The notes: generated by a model from the sequence alone, not told the origin. Numbered from the stretch's first letter, positions 46,562 through 58,619 are shown. The stretch: DNA of 64,000 nucleotides from Clitoria ternatea (GCA_037962975.1 CM075671.1:10215001-10279000), one strand, 5' to 3'. Program-made: numbers and translations.

Positions 46562-47168
46562 TATAGTTTATCATAACAATAATATAGTGTAACAACATCA
46601 ACGGTTTCCATAGTTGAAGGAACATTTGTAGAATATTTCTGCATGGGAATTATAGTACTTAGGTCATAATGAATACAGATAGGATGATATGAAAGATTTG
46701 TCTTAGTGGTGTATTGGTATAAATATGGTAATTATGAAGTCAAATTACGTACGCATGGCTACCCCAGTCAGATTTGTTTTTTTTTTTTTTTGTCCCATCC
46801 CAGTCAGATTTGTTATTATATAGGTATAATATAATGTTAATGTGAACTAAACATTGATTTTTTTTTGAAAAACTAAACATTTATTAGAGCTACACATTTT
46901 AGCCCAATTTAGTAGTAGTTATTGGGCCCTATATATTGGGCTCAAACTCCAGCCCAATACAAGACCCGTAATTTACGGCCATGTGAACAAAAACTCAACA
47001 TGTTGCATACATTCTCCATAACCTCAAATCCAGAAATATCCATGTCTTTAGATTTTCGTTTTTTCTTTTTAGTAAATTTTTGCTTAAGAGAGCACTTCAA
47101 ATTGTGTTAACCCAAAGAATTTATAAGTACTTAAAAAAACACGGCATACATAGGTAGACAGAATAAAG

Positions 47169-47238
<70 letters not shown>

Positions 47239-47764
47239 CTTAATTCTGTCGTATTATTTTATATATGGTGATAATTGAATTATTTCTTTAACCAACCTTA
47301 ACCATTTTTATGGAAGAGGGAAAAAGGAAAAATGCTGCTTAATGCTATGATTGTGATGTGATATATAATATATTCCCTTGAAAAATAGAGAAAGAGGGAT
47401 GGGGGAGATAATACATAGTTGAGTTCTTATGCAAATTAACAAAGACAACTTAATTAACTTTGAAATATTTTGTTTCCTTCTTTCTTCCTTAAATATTTTT
47501 TCCTTTTAAAAAAGTTGATGTATGTTACTCAAAATTTCTCTTACTTGACGATTTCACTTCAAATACATAAAACCTTAATCAATCCTATTAGATGTTTATT
47601 AACGCTTTGATAAACATATCAAATCTGTTATAATTTTAAAATAAGGATTGTTGACCCATAAAAAATTGTTAGATATTACAACAATTTATAATTGATACTA
47701 ATTTACCACTTAACACATACGCAAAATTGTCATTTTCATATACAAAGATGGTTTTGTGGTTTTA
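46562..47764. other. Intergenic DNA with promoter-like GGGCCC/GCCCAAT cluster and (AT)n
   Basis: At 46900-46970 TTAGCCCAAT, ATTGGGCCC, TTGGGCTC and AGCCCAAT lie close together, the kind of cluster found in plant housekeeping promoters. No gene follows on either strand within reach. An (AT)n run fills 47171-47237. Confidence 0.45.
47171..47237. repeat. (AT)n microsatellite
   Basis: An uninterrupted AT run of about 33 units, one of the longest in the window. Confidence 0.95.
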
Positions 47765-48442
47765 GGGTCCGTTTGGTTACCCGTTGGGGTAACCTGGTTG
47801 AGATAACTGAGGTTTTGTAAACTGAGGTTGAGAAAACTGGGGTTTTGTAAACGGAGTTGTGTTTGAATGTGAAAAAGTTTGGTTGGGTAAAAGTGGGTTG
47901 AGAAGTAGTGATTGTGCTTGGCTAGAGAAAAAGTTGGGTTGGGTAGATGGTGGTTTGGTGAAAAATTACCAAAAAGGGTATTAGTAAAAAATATATTGAA
48001 TATGTATATATATATATATATTAATAATATAAATATATTTTAATTCTAAAAATGTAAATATGTATATATATATTTAAATAATATTATGTATAATTAGGTT
48101 TTTTAGTTAACAAATTAAATTATTTTAAATTTATTTTTTAATTATTTTTCATAGATATTGAATATATTTCAAAATTCTCACTTTTATTTTAAATTTTTTT
48201 TTATCAGACTAGTAAGGGTTATTTTTTAAAAATAGATTACTTTAAAATAGATAATTTATAAAAATTAACAATTATAGATTATTGTTTTAAGAAAATAAAA
48301 TATTTTTTTAACAAGTTATGTTTTTTTTAACAAAAATTATTAATTGACGTGGATACATTGACAGTAGTTGACTTTATGTATAAGATGGAAAGGAAATTAA
48401 AATATTTTTAATTTATATATTCTAAAAATATTAAGTAAAAAT

Positions 48443-49247
48443 TTATACAACTCTAGCAGCTATAACTTGGTCTCTAATTGAATCGCGTACAACATTCATT
48501 CCCGGTGATGAAGTCGTGTAAACTTCATCCTCAACTAGGAGTTGTGCCCGATGTTGCGCTCCCATAGAGTTGTTGTCATTTGCATTCTCATCGTCAAACT
48601 CAGCGTCTGGAAGGTTGGATCTCCGAATAAAGTTATGGATTCCCATTGTTGCACAAACCAAGTGAACTTGGGTCTCATAGCTGTAGTTCGGCATTTGTCG
48701 AAGCAGGGCAAATCTGTTCTTCCAAACACCGAAGGTTCGTTCGATTGTGCTTCGTAGACTTAAATGCAAATAGTTGAAGACTTCATTGTTGTTCTGAAAA
48801 TCTCGTGCCCGTCTAAAGTCTGGAAGATGGTATCTTTCACATCGGTAAGGACCTAGATATCCCATCGGCGTAGGATAACCACTGTCTACCAAATAGTATT
48901 TACTTGTTACATGAAAGAGAGTACTTCATCAATATATTCATAATTATCAAGACCAATAGAAGTAAATGTACACATGTAGGAACAACAAAACCATACCTGG
49001 GAGCGGATGCGGGAATCCATAATACGGGTTGGTCACTGCGTCGTTAAACACCCGGGCATCGTGGGTGGATCCCTCTCATCCGGGTAGTGAAAAAATAAAA
49101 CACATATCCATGTCACATGCGACCATCACATTTTGTGATGTGTAACCTTTCCTCCCAATGAACCGTGTAGAAAGCGTAGCTGGTACGACGCACAGTATAT
49201 GAGTGCCATCAATGGCTCCAATACAATCTTTGAAGAAAGGCCAGTAT
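48443..49247 (-). pseudogene. PIF/Harbinger transposase, C-terminal two thirds
   Basis: The 3' exon (48443 to about 48895) reads DSGYPTPMGYLGPYR and STIERTFGVWKNRFALL with the catalytic Glu. An intron of about 100 bp precedes a further exon (about 48990-49247) with FKDCIGAIDGTHI (first Asp) and STHDARVF (second Asp). A TGA at 49076-49078 interrupts this exon where the family has Trp. The reading frame continues at 63845 beyond the inserted elements. PIF/Harbinger transposases are DDE enzymes that cut and paste DNA and act with a Myb-like partner, which I do not see here. Split and nonsense-bearing, so inactive. Confidence 0.82.
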
Positions 49248-50041
49248 TGTAACATCCCGGATATTTATAGAAAATTTTATGAAGAGGAAAATGTTAAAAA
49301 TTGTTTTTAGGAATTTAATTGATATTTTTATGAATTATTGGTTAATTATAAAAGGTGTGATTAGAAGAAGAGAGGTTTAATTAAAATCATTAAGGAAATC
49401 ATAAAGGAATAGAGAAATGACCGGCTGGGTAGGTGACCGGTTGCGATGGGTATTAAAGAAAGGTTTCTTTCTCTTTCTTCAATCATTCATCTTCTCACGA
49501 GAATCTTCTTCTCCTTCGTCTGTTTCCTTCCTTCTTCTCCTTCCTCCATTGTTGAGGGCTGAAAGCTTTGAAGGGAAGTCTCTTTTTGCATCAAACCTTG
49601 AGATAATTGCGTAACTGTGGTTGTGGTTTCAAGGTAAGTCCTCTAAACCGTTTGAAATTGTCATCTCATCCCTTTCATTTCTTTTCTGGACCGAATGGTC
49701 ATGCATGTGGGGATACTGTTCCGATCTCCACTTCTCTTGGCTGTGAGCCTCAAAGTGGCCCTTTAATAGGGTGAGTGGTGGTGTAACGTTGATGTGTTTC
49801 ACATCCCAAACCTGTTAGGTGGTGAAACGAACTCTGGTGAAACGCGTAAGGAGGCTGGTGCTGGTACGGTGATGAAACTGTGGACCCAACGATTGTTAAA
49901 GCTTGGAACAGAGGTAAATGGGTGTTCGGGTTATAATTAATTGGAATAGGACATACTGTCCGAGTTGTTGAGACATTTGTAAACCGAGTAAGAAATAATG
50001 ATGGAAGAAAAGTATGTGAATATGTATATGAATATGCGCAT

Positions 50042-50340
50042 GAATGCACACACCGATCGGTTTAGGATCGTGTGTGTGTGTGTGTGTGAATGAAGAAATA
50101 TTTGATGTTGTTGCTGAGTGAAAGTTGTGAATGTATGAGTATGCATGTATGTAAACACCGATCACTTTCTGATTGTGTGTATGTGACTTGAGAAGTATTT
50201 AATGTTGTTATAATTGAGATAATGCCGAATGAATTGTATATGAATGTGAATGAATGCATGTATATGTATGGACACCGATCGGTTTCTGATCGTGTGTGTG
50301 TGGCTTGAGCCGATTGAAATTAAAATATTTAATGCTGTGA
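50042..50340. repeat. Tandem repeat, about 115-bp unit, 3 copies, with ACCGATC...TGATCGTGTGTG
   Basis: Three units each carry ACACCGATC, a short spacer, TGATTGTGTG or GATCGTGTGTG and then TATTTAATG(T/C)TGT. A (GT)n run lies in the first unit. Two further 42-bp copies with GGCAATGTGATGAATGGG follow at about 50355-50435. Confidence 0.75.
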
Positions 50341-50779
50341 TAATCGGTATTTGCTGGCAATGTGATGAATGGGCTTGACAAGCAGGTCGCCCAGTGGCAA
50401 TGTGATGAATGGGTTTGACAAGTCGGTCACCCTGTGTTGTGAGCACATGCCAGTTTCTGGTAGTTGCATTTGTTGATTGTTGATAATATGAAATGATTGA
50501 GATATGATTATGTGGTATGGGACGGCCGACGGTATATATAGCCTCTCATTTCTGGCTCCCATGGTTTTTGTGCCCAGTTGAGCTACCCAGTGGTCAAGTA
50601 GGACCCAGTGGTCGAGGTGGAGAGTCAAGCAGGACTCGGTGAACCAAGCAGGGTTCACGGGGTGTCAAGTAGGACCCCCAGCTGAAGGCCGATCCTTTAG
50701 TATCCGGATACTAGGAGTCAGATTGCATGAGAGTCAGTGGTGATTATTGATGAATTTAATATGATTGCTAAGTTGAGTT

Positions 50780-51570
50780 GATATGTTTATCGTGTGCAAT
50801 GTGCTATATTTTTCGAGTGTGACTTGATGGATCTCTGAGTGAGAATTTGATATATTTGATGGGTATGAATTGACTTATTTGTCGAATGTGATTGGCTGTA
50901 GTTCCCGAGTGATTGGCTGTATTTGCTGAGTGAGATTTGTTGTACTTGCAGAGTGAAGTTTGCCATATTTGCCGAGTGAGAATTGATAAGTATGATGCTG
51001 AGTGCAATTTATTATATGTGACGAGTGTAAACGGGTATAATTGCCGGGTGGGCTATATTATATTCACTGAGTGGTAAATTGTTATATTTGCTGAATGAGG
51101 TTGAATATAATTGCCGAGTATGAAGTATTATAATTGCTGAGTATGAATTGTTATGATTACCGGGTGCAGTTTATTATAATTGCCGAATGAGAATTGAAAT
51201 GTTTGCTGAGTATTTGATGACTTTGCTGAGTGTAACTTCATATATTTGCTGAGTGGTTGTTACATTTTCCGAGTGGAAAATTGTTATATTTGCCGAGCGG
51301 GAGTTTCTTGCTGAGTGTGTGTATTGTCGAATGTTACTTGTTAAAATTGTCGAATGAGAGCTGTGGTATTGCTGAGAGAATTACTATAATACCGAGTGTT
51401 AATGGAGGTATTGCCGAGTGTAAGTAAATTGCCGAGTGTGAGTTTAATGCTGAGTGATTTGCTAATATTGCTGAGTTACTGTATGGTCGAGTGTTAATTG
51501 ATAAGATTGCCGAGTGTGAGTGTACTGCCGAGCGTGAGTTAAAATGTCGAGTGTAATGTGCAATTTGAGT
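50780..51570. repeat. Diverged short tandem array, period about 18-24 bp, core TTGCCGAGTG
   Basis: About 30 units with core TTGCCGAGTGNGAATT, each followed by a short AT-rich spacer (often TATAAT). Both the core and the spacing vary. It lies inside the solo-LTR-like element and shares its core word with the arrays in the nested LARD LTRs. Confidence 0.85.
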
Positions 51571-51762
51571 ATGAAGGAATCGGGCGGAGTTTCTACTCGT
51601 ATTTTATTTAAATTCCGTTCTAGATTAATTATGATGTCAAACACTCACCCTGACTGTGGTTTACATATTTAGTAACAAGTGACAGGGAAGAGGTCGGAGC
51701 CATGGTGGTGCGCCAAGCGGAGGATTGATGCCAAGGCACCGAGTGAAACGAAATGAATTGTG

Positions 51763-51764
<2 letters not shown>

Positions 51765-51810
<46 letters not shown>
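51765..51810. repeat. (AT)n microsatellite
   Basis: An AT dinucleotide run of about 23 units in the solo-LTR-like element. Confidence 0.95.
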
Positions 51811-51812
<2 letters not shown>

Positions 51813-53424
51813 AGTTTTCCGAGTGTTTGATGATGTTGACTGTATGTTGAATATGAACTTGTGATGTTATGAATCGGTGTTTAATTTATGAATGAATTTG
51901 CATTGTAGCAGAATTGATCACCTAGTGAATTTAGCCGAGTAATTCCTTATCCGAACGAGGGCTTATTGATTTGTTGGCTATTTGAGCATCCTTCATTCCT
52001 TTCCGAGAGATGAATAACCGAGAGACTCAATTCCGAGTGAAAAGGTTAGAGTGCTTCTGAGTGAAATTCCAAGTGTTTCTGAATGAGGATTGTAACACCC
52101 TCGGTTAGATAAGACAAATCCTTTTGTAGGTTCATCCTATTTAACTGAGTGTGTTAACCATTTTCAGAAAAAGTGAATATATATTTTTTTAAATAAGTAC
52201 GTGGCAGATCAGTGGAAGCAATATTATATATATCACATAGTCATTCGCAAACTGTAAGTAATTGTACTCTTAATAGAATAGGGCACACAGGCACCCTTAA
52301 AATATTATACAGTCATCCAATGTATTATTATCTGTTCAAAAATATGTATTACCTCTATTCTAATCCTAATGAACATTCTTAGTTGGATCAGCGTATTGTT
52401 ACTCTTCGTGTTCCGGTTCTTGACTTTCTAATACCTCTGAAAATTGTCAACAGTAAGGGTGAGTATAACCCAAGACCCTGATGGTTAATCCGGTGCGGAC
52501 ATAATCCAGTTAACATACAATATCACATAATTCGTACATTTAGCATATTCACAATTATAACAATTAAGCATGTTGTTATCACATAAATCGTACAATTAGC
52601 ATATTCACAGTCATAACAATCAAGCATGTGGTCATGAAATGCATGAGTCAAATTTATTATGATTTATCTTTGATTAAGTCTCATGATGCATGTAGGCCCA
52701 AGAAAATCATTTCTTCTTCTTCTTCTTCTATGGAATATCACCATTCCATTGTCTAGAGCGATCAGGGTCCGCCCAAGCTCATAAGGTACGAATGAACTCA
52801 TTGGTTCTCATTTATATATATTTCATTTTGAGACTTGGATCCCTACGATCATAGTTACACCCCGTCATTTAGTCGAAGTACACTAGAATTCCTCGTCTCA
52901 CCCGGCTATCAGGCGCGACTCTGATGCCATTGGGTTGCCGTTCCAGTTGTACTCCCAAGATTCTTCTACTGAGATCGAACGTGAGTGTCCTCCAGCGTAC
53001 CAGGTGTATGCTCTAGACATATATTTATTTATTTTTTTCTTTCTTTTTTTCTCCGTCAAAATATTTTCATGATGCGAAATGCATTCTGTTATCATAGGTC
53101 ATTGGGTATTTATGTGATTCCAGTCTCACCATACTTATTCATAAGCTCTTGAATCTTATCAACCATTCAAATGTTTCAAGACGTTGCATTATCTCATTTG
53201 TAAAATATATCAGTTATCTCTTAGATGAAATTATACTTTGTATAAAGATTAAAATAATATAATCCTTATTTAATCACTTATAATTAAAACATTAACGATA
53301 TCTATAACAACAATACTAATTATAATAATAAGAAAAACAATAATACGAATAATATTAATAATAAAAGGAAAAAGACCAATAATGATAATTATAATATCTT
53401 AATAATTCAAAAAGGATTAAGAAA

Positions 53425-53965
53425 TAGTTTCCGAATGAAAAATCCAAGTGAAAAACGTTAAAACCAAGTTTTCCGAGTGAAATAAGCTAAGTACCGAGTG
53501 AAAATGAATTATCCAAGTAAAAATAAATCTGTTTCTGAGTAGAAATGAATTTTCTGGGTAGAAAGAGGTTGGTACCGAATGAAAATGAGTTTTCCGACTA
53601 AAAATAAGTCCTTTCCGAGTGAAAATGTTGATAATTAAGTTTTCTGAGTAAAATAGGTTTAATACCGAGTGCAATAAATACGCTTCCGAGTGAAATAAGC
53701 AGAATTTCTAGTAAAATCAGGCTGAGAGGATTTTCTAAGTAAAATAATTATGAATCCGAGTGAAATCAGACTGTGAGAGTTTTTCTAATGAGGTTAAAAA
53801 TATTTTCCGAGTGAAATATGGTAAAGAAAGAGTTTTCTGGGTGAAATAATTATTTCCTGAGTAAATTCTGACTGAAAAGGGGTTTTTATGCGTGAAATGA
53901 TTATAAATCCGAGTAGAATCATACTGATGAAGTTTTCTAAGTGAAATTAAGGTGTTTACCGAGTG
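53425..53965. repeat. CCGAGTGAAA array, plus orientation, in the 3' LTR
   Basis: About 24 units of TTTCCGAGTGAAAAT-like text with a period of about 20-25 bp. Variants include CTGAGTA, CCAAGTG and CTAAGTG. The same array is at about 59957-60497 in the other LTR. Confidence 0.85.
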
Positions 53966-54889
53966 AATAATGTTTCTGTTTGAAAGTTTAAACAAGGTAT
54001 TTACATTTTTCAGGTAACCGAACGGGTTGATATAAAACTGGTCGGATTGATGTAAATATCTAAGTGAATTTGTGTATTCTTAAATGATCTGGTTGGTTTG
54101 TACAATACCGAGCTTATTATCATAGAATCCGACGTCTGTTTGTAACTCTACTGGAATTTATAATACCCATGATATTTAATATTGTCACAATCCAGCATCA
54201 AACGTATTCACTTACTCATCAATATTAATCAATACAGTCAATTTAACATATATTCACTGAATCCTCATGGTCAATAATAAGCAACGCAGTCAATTAAACA
54301 TGTTCATAACGATATATATATATATATACAAATATAACAATTAAGACATTTAAAATCACACAACTCCGAATCTGTCCTGGAAAGGTGAGGACCCAAGGTA
54401 CCTTAACCCTTCCTTTCACTCAGATTTTCCCAGAATACCCGAGAATATACCCCCCTTACCTCAATGAAGTTCCTGGATAAGGAGAAAAAGGGTTCCTTTC
54501 ACTGTCCTACTTCAAGTTCGCGTGAGAGAGGAAAAGAATTGAGAGAAAGAAAGCTGGCAAGAAGAGGTTATGTTTCGTATGTGTGTGTGTTCTAAGAGTG
54601 ATAATAATGTATTAATAATGAGGGAAATAAGTGGAAGACAACATTTCCCGTGAGTGATGGTTAGGTGAAGATAATGGCAACTTTTGACTCATTTCACTGT
54701 CAGCGTAGCATTTGATTGGAATAAAATATATAAAGGTATTATAATGGATGCAACTTTCCCCTGTGATTGGTTCGTTGTGCCACTCATTTTTGGATTTATG
54801 TAATTAAGTGGGCTGATCACTAATTGGAGTGGAATTAAAAAAAAATGTTCAGTGCTGGAAAAGAGGTCGGTATTGGGTGTGTGAAGGCG

Positions 54890-55165
54890 AAGTGCAGTGT
54901 GAGGGCGGTATTAGATGAGGCGGTATTGAGTGAGGGCGGAGTGAAATATGAGGCGGAGTGTAGTTATGGGCGGTGTGTAGTGACAGGCGGTGTGTAGTGT
55001 GAGGGCGGTATTGAATGAAGGCGGTGTGGAATGTGAGGGCGTACTAAGAGAGGGCGGTATGGAGTGTAAGGCGGTGTTGAGTGTGAAGTAGGGAAGGACG
55101 GTGTGTGTGAAGGAGTTAAGGACACCGTATGTGTAAAGAGGGCGGTGTTATGACGAACACCGGCT
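54890..55165. repeat. GGCGG array, period about 20 bp, in the 3' LTR
   Basis: About a dozen units of the form GGCGGTATTGAGTGTGA or GGCGGTGTGTAGTG, strongly GC-skewed against the AT-rich background. The equivalent array is at about 61424-61690. Confidence 0.85.
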
Positions 55166-55379
55166 CAGAGCTGTCCAGTGTGAACTCCTGCTCTAAGGAC
55201 GACCTAATTTAGCCAACTGGTGTGGAGTGCTGACATCGGATCGCTTAAGCAAAATCCGATTCGCTTGAGCGAATCCGCCCTTTATGGCTCGGAAATCTTC
55301 TAAGACCGATTCGTTTCTCTTGGTCCTCACTCATAATTGTTTTAAAGTATCTAGTCGGATTTCTCCTCTCTAGGTCGAA

Positions 55380-55916
55380 TTTCTTCTGGATTCAGTCGGA
55401 TTCTCTTTACTCAGGGTTTCCATTCGGTAAACAACCTATTCTTATTTATTTCATACTTAACTAAGTCATTCCTTAGCCAACTCAACATCAAATCACTTTT
55501 TACTTGGATTTCATAACACCTTAGGCTTACTCGGAAAAGGGTATCCATATTCATTCAGTTTCCACTCAGAATTATAACATCCTTTATTTCAGAAGTCAAC
55601 ACTTTCTCCACTCGGTCCACTCATATTTCTCCCTCGGTTTGAACCAAACTCTTCAACTACAATTTCAATCAAAGCCTATTAAGGTCATTACCTCTTGGAA
55701 AAGACACACACGTATGAGCCTCACCCGGACTTGGTCCAGTAGAGTACTTCTCACTCGGAAGAGGAGTCATACTCATAGACTTACTCGGAAATGGCCCTGC
55801 CTACTACAATTCACTCGGAATGGGTTCTCAAATACCATTTTCCGCTCGGTATCTACTCAATTAGTATTATTCATTCATCACCACTCATATTCAAGCCAAG
55901 TAATGCTTTAACCATA

Positions 55917-55972
<56 letters not shown>

Positions 55973-56880
55973 CCACTCGGAATCCATAACTTAATGATTA
56001 TTTCTTCCACCAACATTTCTCAATAATTTTAATAACACATTTCAATCGGTAGAAGGCATCAACTCTTCATATGCATTCATTCACTCAGAACTCCTCAGTA
56101 TTCACTCGGGTTTCTCATTCAGACCTACTAAATTCTTGTCTACTTGGAACCATTCAAACTCTCCATCACTTAAAGGATTTCATTCACTCGGATTTTATTT
56201 CATACTTAACTACTCAAGCCTTTAAGTCCTTCATCAAAATACATTTCATTCAGAATCTTTTCAGGTCTTTCACCACTCAGAAAATGAGTAACAGACATAA
56301 ACCTTACTTGGAAATATCTCTGCCCTATATATTCCATTCGAAATGAGCTTCCATTACTCTATATTTTACTCGGAATTGCATATTTGGGGTCATGCTTCTT
56401 AGAACAGGTTATACTGGATTCAAATATGCCCTTATTCGGAACTCTACTACCCAAAACACCACACTCGAAGATCTTTCTACCCGGAATGCTATTCCCTTCT
56501 TCTCTAGGAAGATCTGAGTTAGACAACTTACTCGGATTGCACTTGGCTATAACTCTGACTGAGTCTATTCACTCGGTATACTGTAATCCTAAGGATTGCT
56601 ATTCGAAAAGAAGCAATTGGCAAGGTCTGATTCGGAAATGAGTCTCTCAAGGGTGTTTTGACTTGGATTTTCACTCAGGAGTGTTTCTCTTGAACACACT
56701 TCACTCCAAATGTCTCTGTGATCAAGAATCCACTCGGTAGTACCCTTCTTGGTCATATATTACTCGGATAACATAACCTTACACTCGGAATTTCATTCCT
56801 TACTCGGATTTTCTTTCTATCACTCGGTATTGCTCACTGTCACTCGGATAAGAGTCCCTTTCACTCGGAATTTGATTAAT
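55380..56880. repeat. ACTCGGAA array, opposite orientation, in the 3' LTR
   Basis: Dozens of CACTCGGAA or TACTCGGAT words, spaced roughly 20-60 bp, which are the reverse complement of the CCGAGTG core of the array 1.5-3 kb to the left. The equivalent array is at about 61910-63380. Confidence 0.85.
55919..55970. repeat. (AT)n microsatellite, longer allele
   Basis: About 26 AT units. The matching position in the other LTR (62453-62474) has only about 11, which explains most of the LTR length difference. Confidence 0.95.
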
Positions 56881-57042
56881 ATCCTCAAAGGTCTGTATAA
56901 ATTCCATAATTATACCCAAAAATATAATTTTTAGAGTATTACTGACCCTATACAAGGTATTTACTCACTTATTCTTACTTTCTGACCTTCCACACTCCAA
57001 AATTTACCAAATAAAACTGCTACTAAAAACAGGGATGTTACA

Positions 57043-57058
57043 TTCTCCCCCCCTTTTT
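57043..57058 (-). other. Polypurine tract of the LARD
   Basis: The minus strand reads AAAAAGGGGGGGAGAA directly before the 3' LTR start TGTAACATCCC. Confidence 0.88.
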
Positions 57059-58234
57059 AGGAATTTCGTCCCGAAATTCAAAAGGTGAAATTGTTTCGCA
57101 TCATCGTCCTGAATACAATTCTTTCATAGTCATACTTATATATACTATTAATATACCATCATAGGACATCGTCCCCCAAAACTTATCATCAGGTCCTAGA
57201 CTTGTCTGAATCCAAGTTGTATGCTCATGTTATGCTTCGGAAATTTCTCTCTCAAGATCAAGATTCTCTTAAATCTTAAAGGGCTATCCGTACCTAACAA
57301 AACAATGCTATGATTTCCTTAGCCTTAAGACTTCCAAATCATCACATGAATCATTTAATCATTACTAAAATTTAGTCAAACTCATTATAAGCCTCTTGGT
57401 TTCATCTAAGATCATCACCAATTCATCTTATTTCAAAATGACATGCCTATTTATCATTTCAAATATCTTAATTCACTATCAATTGTTTCCTTAATCTACT
57501 ATCATAACATCAATAGTCTAAATTAATTACTCCAATTACATACTTACTTATATACACTCCTTTCCCAATCCTCAATAATCAACACCTAATGCCTCAGATA
57601 TTCATTTCCTTATATGTAATCATTCTAGAGTATTTAAAGCCATCAAGATCATCAACTTAGTTAAAATCCTCAAATCACTACACTTAGGGTTTTTCACCAA
57701 AATTCAATGATCATTTCTAATAATCACCAATTTCCATTAACAACACCTACATACACATTATCGTGGGTTTTCGCTAAAAATCATCTCTCATGACATTATT
57801 ATTTACTTCCTTTAAATCCTACGTTAGGGTTCCACTACAACTATCATCTTCTGTCTCAAATCTTGAAATTTTTTGTATACCACTTCACATCCATCCTAAA
57901 ACACACATAAGTGTATTCTACCTTTGGGTTTTACATGAAAACGGTTTCTATTCCTAAAACCCATTCACAAGACATGCTCTTAATCACATAGAAATTCAAA
58001 ACCTAGAAACAAAAATTAGAGAATTTTACCTTACGCTCCGAGCTATCCTAAGCTCTAGTATGCATACAAAAATGAAGAGAGAATAAGGAAATAGGTCATC
58101 TCTTGTTTCTTGAACAGGATCTCAGTTTGGGCTTAATACTAACTTCAAAAATTCCACTAATATCCTTAATAGTCTTAACCAATGGTATCTCAATCGGAGC
58201 TACTTAGTCCTATACTCAGATTTCTAATCGGTTC

Positions 58235-58411
58235 TTATTTTAACTCTTCAAGTTCCAATAATGTTTGACAGATTTCCTGTCGTAGCTCTCCTTCGAATTG
58301 TGTAAGATCATTCTGCTGAAAGTTAGCTAATCCTTGGCTCTGCTTAGTAGAGATATGGGGTAATTCTTGTTGTTCTATCATCTCCACGATTTGAGTAAGA
58401 AGTTTCTCCAT
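58235..58411 (-). CDS. 58-residue ORF after the LARD primer site, Gag-leader-like, unknown
   Basis: ATG 58411 to TAA 58235 encodes 58 residues starting MEKLLTQIVEMIEQQELP, glutamine- and glutamate-rich with a helical, possibly coiled-coil pattern, ending LLELEELK. It lies about 190 bp after the primer site, where the Gag start is expected. An earlier ATG pair in another frame exists upstream. I do not recognise a domain. It could be the truncated leader of a lost Gag or a chance frame. Confidence 0.35.
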   Translation of the reverse strand: MEKLLTQIVEMIEQQELPHISTKQSQGLANFQQNDLTQFEGELRQEICQTLLELEELK

Positions 58412-58603
58412 ATCATGATCATTGTTTCAGTGAGTTATTAGGAAATTGTTGATGGAACATCAACAAAGAGGTTCTGGGTATATGTTATGTGGAGAATTCC
58501 ACATAGGAAATCTAGTCTTAGGTGTTTTATGGACTATTTAATATTTCTATCAGAGTACGTGGAAACCTAATGGTCCACTCCACAAGCTTAATGAATCAAC
58601 TAT

Positions 58604-58615
58604 GCTCTGATACCA
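58604..58615 (-). other. Primer-binding site of the LARD, tRNA-Met
   Basis: TGGTATCAGAGC on the minus strand, four bases inside the 5' LTR. Confidence 0.93.
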
Positions 58616-58619
58616 CCTT

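Larger units (their letters stand above)
52091..57042 (-). mobile_element. 3' LTR of the LARD, 4,952 bp
   Basis: Nearly identical to 58620-63546. By eye there are about three dozen substitutions, nearly all transitions, plus microsatellite length change. It holds two arrays of a CCGAGTGA-like word in opposite orientation and a GGCGG array. The open frames in it are products of the arrays, not genes. Confidence 0.92.
57043..58619 (-). other. Internal region of the LARD, 1,577 bp
   Basis: Between purine tract and primer site there is mostly AT-rich sequence with many stops in all frames. The one clear open frame of note is the 58-residue ORF at 58235-58411. GAATTTCGGGACGAAATTCC beside the purine tract (57058-57080) is the kind of text that precedes the 3' LTR in Del/Tekay chromoviruses. 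Confidence 0.8.

Noticed and set aside
49750..50259. Histidine/threonine-rich open frames near 50 kb
   Set aside because: Products of GT dinucleotide runs and 115-bp tandem units.
52898..53095. 65-residue open frame repeated at 59430-59627
   Set aside because: Conserved only because both LTRs are recent copies; no domain and no initiation context.
53417..53995. Open frames reading MHSVLNLFYSENL and MFKLSNRNIIHSV, repeated near 59949-60527
   Set aside because: They are translations of the CCGAGTGAAA array on the opposite strand, duplicated only because the LTR is duplicated.
55639..56934. Four open frames repeated near 62173-63438
   Set aside because: They lie in the ACTCGGAA array of each LTR. 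Frames are short, lack a domain, and one differs between copies because of the (AT)n run.
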